A model generated the notes under the pieces. That model saw only the letters and a program-made list of their open reading frames with translations. It did no database searches and had not been told where the DNA came from. Made by a program: the position numbers and the translations under genes. Of a stretch of DNA of 7,412 nt, positions 4,027-7,412 are shown in pieces. This DNA comes from an uncultured Sutterella sp. (GTDB lineage Bacteria > Pseudomonadota > Gammaproteobacteria > Burkholderiales > Burkholderiaceae_F), in assembly GCA_900770335.1 (NCBI GenBank), contig CAAGKD010000085.1, positions 1-7,412 on the forward strand, written 5' to 3'. The first letter of the stretch is position 1; the number at the start of each line of letters is the position of its first letter.

Positions 4027-6678
4027 ATGGAAAAGAAGCAATTCATGGACAATCTCTTGAACGCCACCTGCCGCGTCGCCTTGGCAGGCATGATCCACGA
4101 CCTCGGAAAGTTCGCGCAGAGGGCCGGCATCGAGCCCTCCCGGGAGCGGATCGACATTCACAGCCAGCTTTTCTGCCCGCGGGGCGCCTCGGGCGCGTGG
4201 ACGCATCAGCACGCCGCGTACACGGCGATGGGCTTTCCGGTGATCGAGCGGGCCGCGCCGGAGCTGCTGCGCGCCGACGCCTGGCCCTTCGCGTCCCGAG
4301 TTTCTGAGAATCCGAAGGATCTCACGGAGTCGCTTGTTGGTGTCGCTTCGCGGCACCATGCGCCCGAGACGTTCCTCGACTGGATTCTCGCCACGGCCGA
4401 CCACGTCGCCTCGGGCTTTGAGCGCGAGTACTTCGACAAAGGCGACGATGACGCGGCCGCCGCCGGGTTCATCGAAACCCGCATGCGCTCGCTCCTCGAG
4501 GAGGTGTCGCTTCATGATTCGCGCCGCATCGCGCGCTCGGATCTCAGGACGGCGCTTCCGCTCACCCCTCTCACGCCGAAGGCGCTCTTTCCGGTGCCGC
4601 TCGCGCAAGTTGAGTCAAAGGACCGCAAGCGCGCCGTCGAGGAATACGCCCGCCTCTGGAAGGCCTTCTCCGACGCCCTTGATCCTGCGGGCGCAACGGC
4701 GATTCCGGGCGCCTTCCGCCGCAACTGGCCGCCCTGGCTCGACGTCTTTGACACGGCGTGGCTCACCTTCACGCAGGCGATCCCTTCGGCGACCTGGAGC
4801 CGCGACGGGCGCATCAAGCCTGACGTTTCTCTTTACGACCACTCCAAGGCGGTCGCCGCCATCGCGGCCGCCCTCTGGCGCTGGCACGAGGAGAAGGGCG
4901 CGACCGGCGCCGAAGCGATCAGCGCGATGAAGCGCCGCGCGGACTGGAGCGAGCGCAAGCTCCTTCTCATCCAGGCCGATTTCTTCGGCATACAGGGCTT
5001 CATCTTCAGCGAAGGCTCCGAGACCAACCGGCATTCGGCCAAGGTTCTGCGCGGCAGGTCCTTCTACGTGTCGCTCCTGTGCGAGCTCGCCGCCCTTCGC
5101 GTTCTCGAAGCGCTTGAGCTTCCGTCGACGAGCCAGATCATCAACGCCGCGGGCAAGTTCCTCATCGTCGCGCCGAACACCGGACGGGTGAGGGCGCGGC
5201 TTGAGGCGGTTCGCGCCGAGCTCGACGCCTGGTTCGTGAAGAACACCTTCGCCGTCTCCGGCATCGGCATCGCCTCGACCGAGGCGGCCTGCGAGGACTT
5301 CTGCGCGAGCCGCTACGGCGCGCTCACGGAGCGCCTCTACGAAGCCCTTGAGAAGGCCAAGCACCAGCGCTTCGGCCTCACGCGCTTCTCCGATCCCGTG
5401 CTTTCCGCGGACTACTCCGAGGGCGTGTGCCGCTGGCAGTCCCGGCTCCCTGCGGACGGCCTCGCCGGCGGGGGCTCGTGCGCGCTCTCGCGCGACCAGA
5501 TTCTCATCGGCAAGTCTCTCGCGAACTTCAGCCGGCTTCTCGTTCTCGACGAGGACGCGGACATCCGCAGCTCCAACACCGTCGCGGTCTGCGAGCTCCC
5601 GGTCTTCGGGTACCGCATCGCCTTCGCGCAGGACCGCGAGACATCGGGAAGCTTCAGCGCGCTCGCCGCATCGGGCAGGCTTCATCGCTGCTGGGACTTC
5701 AGTCTTCCCGAAAGCGAGGACGAGGTGCTTTGGCGCGGCTTTGCGCGCCGAAACATCAACGGGTATGTTCCGCGCTTCACGGAGAGCGACTTCCTCGCAG
5801 GCGCCGCTTCGGATGACGACGATCTCCGTCCGGGGCGCATCAAGACGTTCGAAGCGATCGCCGCCTCCGGCAGTGACGGCGACAAGGGCGCGAAGGCGCT
5901 CATGACGCTCAAGCGCGACGTGGACAACCTCGGCCTCATCTTCCAGAAGGGCCTTACCGACGACACGGCGGGCCATGAGCGCGTGATGACGTTCGCCAAG
6001 ACCGCGACGCTCTCGCGCCAGATGAACGCCTTCTTCGCGGTGTGGTTGCCGCTTCTGTGCCGTCGCGAGCATCCGAACATGTACACGGTCTTCGCGGGCG
6101 GCGACGACTTCTTCCTGATCGGCCCCTGGCGCGAGTCGCAGCGTCTCGCCCGGTCTCTCGCGGAGTCCTTCCGGCGCTTCGCCGCCGAGAACGCTGACGT
6201 GCACTTCTCCGCGGGCCTCGTGATGACAAAGCCCGCCGTTCCGCCGAGAACCGTCGCGCGCATCGCCGAGGAGGCGCTCTCGCAGGCGAAGGGCTTCGAC
6301 ACAGAGAAGAACGCCGTCACGCTGCACGGCGAGACCGTTCGCTGGACCGATATGCCTCTCCTCGAGGAGACCGAGGCGTTCCTTGCCGGTGCGGGCGAGC
6401 GCTTCGGGATTTCAAAGGGGTACCTCTACGGGCTCTTCCGGATCCTTGAGATGGCGGGCGACGCCGACAATCCCGCGGCCGCCATGTGGCGGAGCAAGCT
6501 GTACTACTCGACGACGAGGCTCTTCGAGCGCCAGCGCGTCTCCCGCTCGACCGACATGCGCCAGGCGCGCGAGGAGTTCCTCGCGACGATCATGGGAGCG
6601 CTTGAGCGCGAGAAGTCCGCGTTCCGGATTCCCCTCAGCAACGTTTTCTATTCCAACCGCATTCGCAGAGGACATTGA
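4027..6678 (+). CDS. csm1: Cas10/Csm1, HD nuclease and cOA synthase of the type III-A complex
   Basis: This is the large subunit of the Csm complex. On target RNA binding it cleaves single-stranded DNA (HD domain) and makes cyclic oligoadenylates from ATP (palm domains). The 883-residue form has 'GMIHDLGKFAQRAG' with H24-D25, a following H60, 'RHHAP' (109-113) and 'ATADH' (D125), so the HD site looks intact. The first palm contains 'YDHSKAVAAIAAAL' (270-283), 'FFGIQGFIF' (319-327) and 'LRGRSFY' (341-347). The second palm has 'KRDVDNLG' (629-636) and 'VFAGGDDFFLIG' with GGDD at 691-694, so cyclase activity is expected. The linker zinc-ribbon position is reduced to C468 and C485, each without its second Cys. 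A helical Csm1 tail follows. The start is uncertain: ATG 4027 or ATG 4045 fits the family, where HD lies near residue 20, while TTG 3982 would extend the same frame by 15 residues. csm2 begins three bases after the stop. Confidence 0.97.
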   Translation: MEKKQFMDNLLNATCRVALAGMIHDLGKFAQRAGIEPSRERIDIHSQLFCPRGASGAWTHQHAAYTAMGFPVIERAAPELLRADAWPFASRVSENPKDLTESLVGVASRHHAPETFLDWILATADHVASGFEREYFDKGDDDAAAAGFIETRMRSLLEEVSLHDSRRIARSDLRTALPLTPLTPKALFPVPLAQVESKDRKRAVEEYARLWKAFSDALDPAGATAIPGAFRRNWPPWLDVFDTAWLTFTQAIPSATWSRDGRIKPDVSLYDHSKAVAAIAAALWRWHEEKGATGAEAISAMKRRADWSERKLLLIQADFFGIQGFIFSEGSETNRHSAKVLRGRSFYVSLLCELAALRVLEALELPSTSQIINAAGKFLIVAPNTGRVRARLEAVRAELDAWFVKNTFAVSGIGIASTEAACEDFCASRYGALTERLYEALEKAKHQRFGLTRFSDPVLSADYSEGVCRWQSRLPADGLAGGGSCALSRDQILIGKSLANFSRLLVLDEDADIRSSNTVAVCELPVFGYRIAFAQDRETSGSFSALAASGRLHRCWDFSLPESEDEVLWRGFARRNINGYVPRFTESDFLAGAASDDDDLRPGRIKTFEAIAASGSDGDKGAKALMTLKRDVDNLGLIFQKGLTDDTAGHERVMTFAKTATLSRQMNAFFAVWLPLLCRREHPNMYTVFAGGDDFFLIGPWRESQRLARSLAESFRRFAAENADVHFSAGLVMTKPAVPPRTVARIAEEALSQAKGFDTEKNAVTLHGETVRWTDMPLLEETEAFLAGAGERFGISKGYLYGLFRILEMAGDADNPAAAMWRSKLYYSTTRLFERQRVSRSTDMRQAREEFLATIMGALEREKSAFRIPLSNVFYSNRIRRGH

Positions 6679-6681
6679 GTC

Positions 6682-7110
6682 ATGGCCTACAACCAGAACA
6701 ATCAGCCGAGCATGCCCGCGCCCGTGAGGATCAGCATCCGCACGCTCACGCCGACGCTCTTTTCCGACGACGCCCGGCAGGCCGCGCAGAGCTGCGCCGC
6801 CAAGGAGATCAACAAGTCCACGCAGCTGCGGCGTTTCTACGACGAGCTCGTCATGTGGCACGACAAGGTGTACGCCAAGCAGGATCCGGCGGCGCGCAAG
6901 CTTGTTTTCGAGCAGGTTCGCCCCTACATCCAGATGCTTCGCGCGAAGGTCGCCTACGCCATGGGGCGCAGGCTCATCAACGAGAATTTCCGGTCGCTCT
7001 TTGACAGCATCGTCGGCCAGATCCAGACGGTTGAGGACCTGAGGAACGCCCGCCTCTTCATGGAAGCCTTCATGGGCTTCAAGAAGTATTTTGAAGAACT
7101 CAGCAAGTGA
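6682..7110 (+). CDS. csm2: Csm2, small (Cas11) subunit of the Csm complex
   Basis: Csm2 is the all-helical small subunit that forms the inner filament beside Csm3 along the crRNA-target duplex. The 142-residue product has a disordered, Asn/Gln/Pro-rich head. Its family core follows: 'KSTQLRRFYDELVMW' (45-59), 'PYIQMLRAKVAYAMGR' (81-96) and 'FMEAFMGFKKYF' (126-137). The strongly basic, amphipathic helices match the role of contacting the nucleic-acid backbone. The ATG at 6682 lies three bases after the cas10 stop, with an AGAGGA ribosome site inside the end of cas10, so translation is probably coupled. The length is typical for the family and no residue appears lost. Csm2, together with the Csm3 that follows, marks the system as III-A rather than III-B, which would carry Cmr5. 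Confidence 0.95.
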   Translation: MAYNQNNQPSMPAPVRISIRTLTPTLFSDDARQAAQSCAAKEINKSTQLRRFYDELVMWHDKVYAKQDPAARKLVFEQVRPYIQMLRAKVAYAMGRRLINENFRSLFDSIVGQIQTVEDLRNARLFMEAFMGFKKYFEELSK

Positions 7111-7121
7111 CGGAGCAAAGC

Positions 7122-7412
7122 ATGCAGCTCACAAACATTCTTGACGTCAAAGCAACCCTGCGCTGCCTCTCCGGCCTTCACATCGGCGCGGGCGACACGG
7201 AGATGCACATCGGGGGAATCGACAACACGGTCGTGCGCAACCCGATCACCCAGCGCCCCTACATTCCCGGTTCGAGCCTCAAGGGCAAGGTGAGAAGTCT
7301 CCTTGAGTGGCGAAGCGGCTTCGTTCAGGAGAATCCGCTCGGCTGGGCGGACTACGAGAGGACGAAGAGCGATGAGGTTCTCGCCATCCTGCGCCTCTTC
7401 GGCGCGGGCGGC
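7122..7412 (+). CDS. csm3: Csm3, Cas7-family backbone and target-RNA endonuclease (N-terminal 97 residues)
   Basis: This is the start of Csm3, the repeated RAMP subunit that forms the Csm filament on the crRNA and cuts target RNA every six nucleotides. The visible part has 'LRCLSGLHIGAGD' (13-25), 'MHIGGIDNTVVRNP' (28-41) and 'PYIPGSSLKGKVRSLLE' (46-62). The family's catalytic Asp corresponds to D34 in the 'GGID' loop and is present, so target RNA cleavage is expected. The 'GSSLKGK' segment is the usual RAMP glycine/lysine-rich crRNA contact. The ATG at 7122 follows the csm2 stop by 11 bases and is preceded by GGAG at a good distance. The frame is open to the window edge, so the gene is cut by the boundary and not visibly broken. 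csm4 and csm5 would be expected downstream. Confidence 0.95.
   Translation, partial: MQLTNILDVKATLRCLSGLHIGAGDTEMHIGGIDNTVVRNPITQRPYIPGSSLKGKVRSLLEWRSGFVQENPLGWADYERTKSDEVLAILRLFGAGG

Noticed and set aside
4615..6327. 570-residue open frame on the minus strand inside cas10
   Set aside because: It is typical of high-GC antisense reading: dominated by Arg, Glu, Ala and Gly, with no domain signal. cas10 reads intact through the same region with both palm domains.
1..7412. CRISPR array or isolated repeat-spacer units
   Set aside because: I find no direct repeats of 25-40 bases with regular spacing in any intergenic stretch. The dyad at 3914-3940 occurs once and is more palindromic than a typical repeat.
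1..7412. Insertion sequence or other mobile-element ends
   Set aside because: No transposase-like protein, terminal inverted-repeat pair or target duplication is visible. The gaps are short and explained by promoters or hairpins.

Overview
This window carries most of a type III-A (Csm) CRISPR-Cas locus from a high-GC bacterium. The clearest markers are a Cas10/Csm1 with both an HD site and a GGDD cyclase site, followed directly by Csm2 and Csm3. Accessory families first described in Nitrosomonas europaea (NE0113) and Vibrio vulnificus (VVA1548, now Csx16) are present. These, the strong G/C preference at third codon positions and the good AGGAG-type ribosome sites suggest a proteobacterium. 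A betaproteobacterium is plausible, but the sequence alone does not settle this.

The layout is divergent. On the minus strand, reading leftwards from about 1225, are a small three-helix DUF805-family membrane protein, Csx16, Cas2, and the first 46 codons of Cas1, which runs off the left edge. On the plus strand, from about 1524, are a Card1/Can2-type nuclease (CARF plus PD-(D/E)XK) and a CARF protein of the NE0113 family. A roughly 120-base gap follows, with a candidate promoter and a near-perfect dyad. After it come Cas10, Csm2 and the first 97 codons of Csm3, which runs off the right edge. The roughly 300-base region between the two arms (1226-1523) is AT-rich on its right side and should hold the divergent promoters. 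No CRISPR array, Cas6, Csm4 or Csm5 lies within the window; they may lie beyond its ends.

How the genes should work together (family knowledge plus inference): the Csm complex, made of Cas10, Csm2, Csm3 and subunits outside the window, binds target RNA. Cas10 then cuts single-stranded DNA through its HD domain and makes cyclic oligoadenylate (cOA) through its palm domains. The messenger activates the Card1/Can2 nuclease. Csx16 and the NE0113-family CARF protein are the likely off-switch or second sensor, so one effector nuclease appears with two candidate messenger-degrading or messenger-sensing proteins. Cas1 and Cas2 provide spacer acquisition. The least expected member is the DUF805 membrane protein at the head of the Csx16-Cas2-Cas1 strand; it is the best candidate here for an undescribed accessory component, though it could be a chance neighbour.

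Promoters, dyads and hairpins are proposals from reading the bases and are scored low. The gene calls for Cas10, Csm2, Csm3, Cas2, Csx16 and Card1/Can2 rest on recognisable family motifs and are firm.
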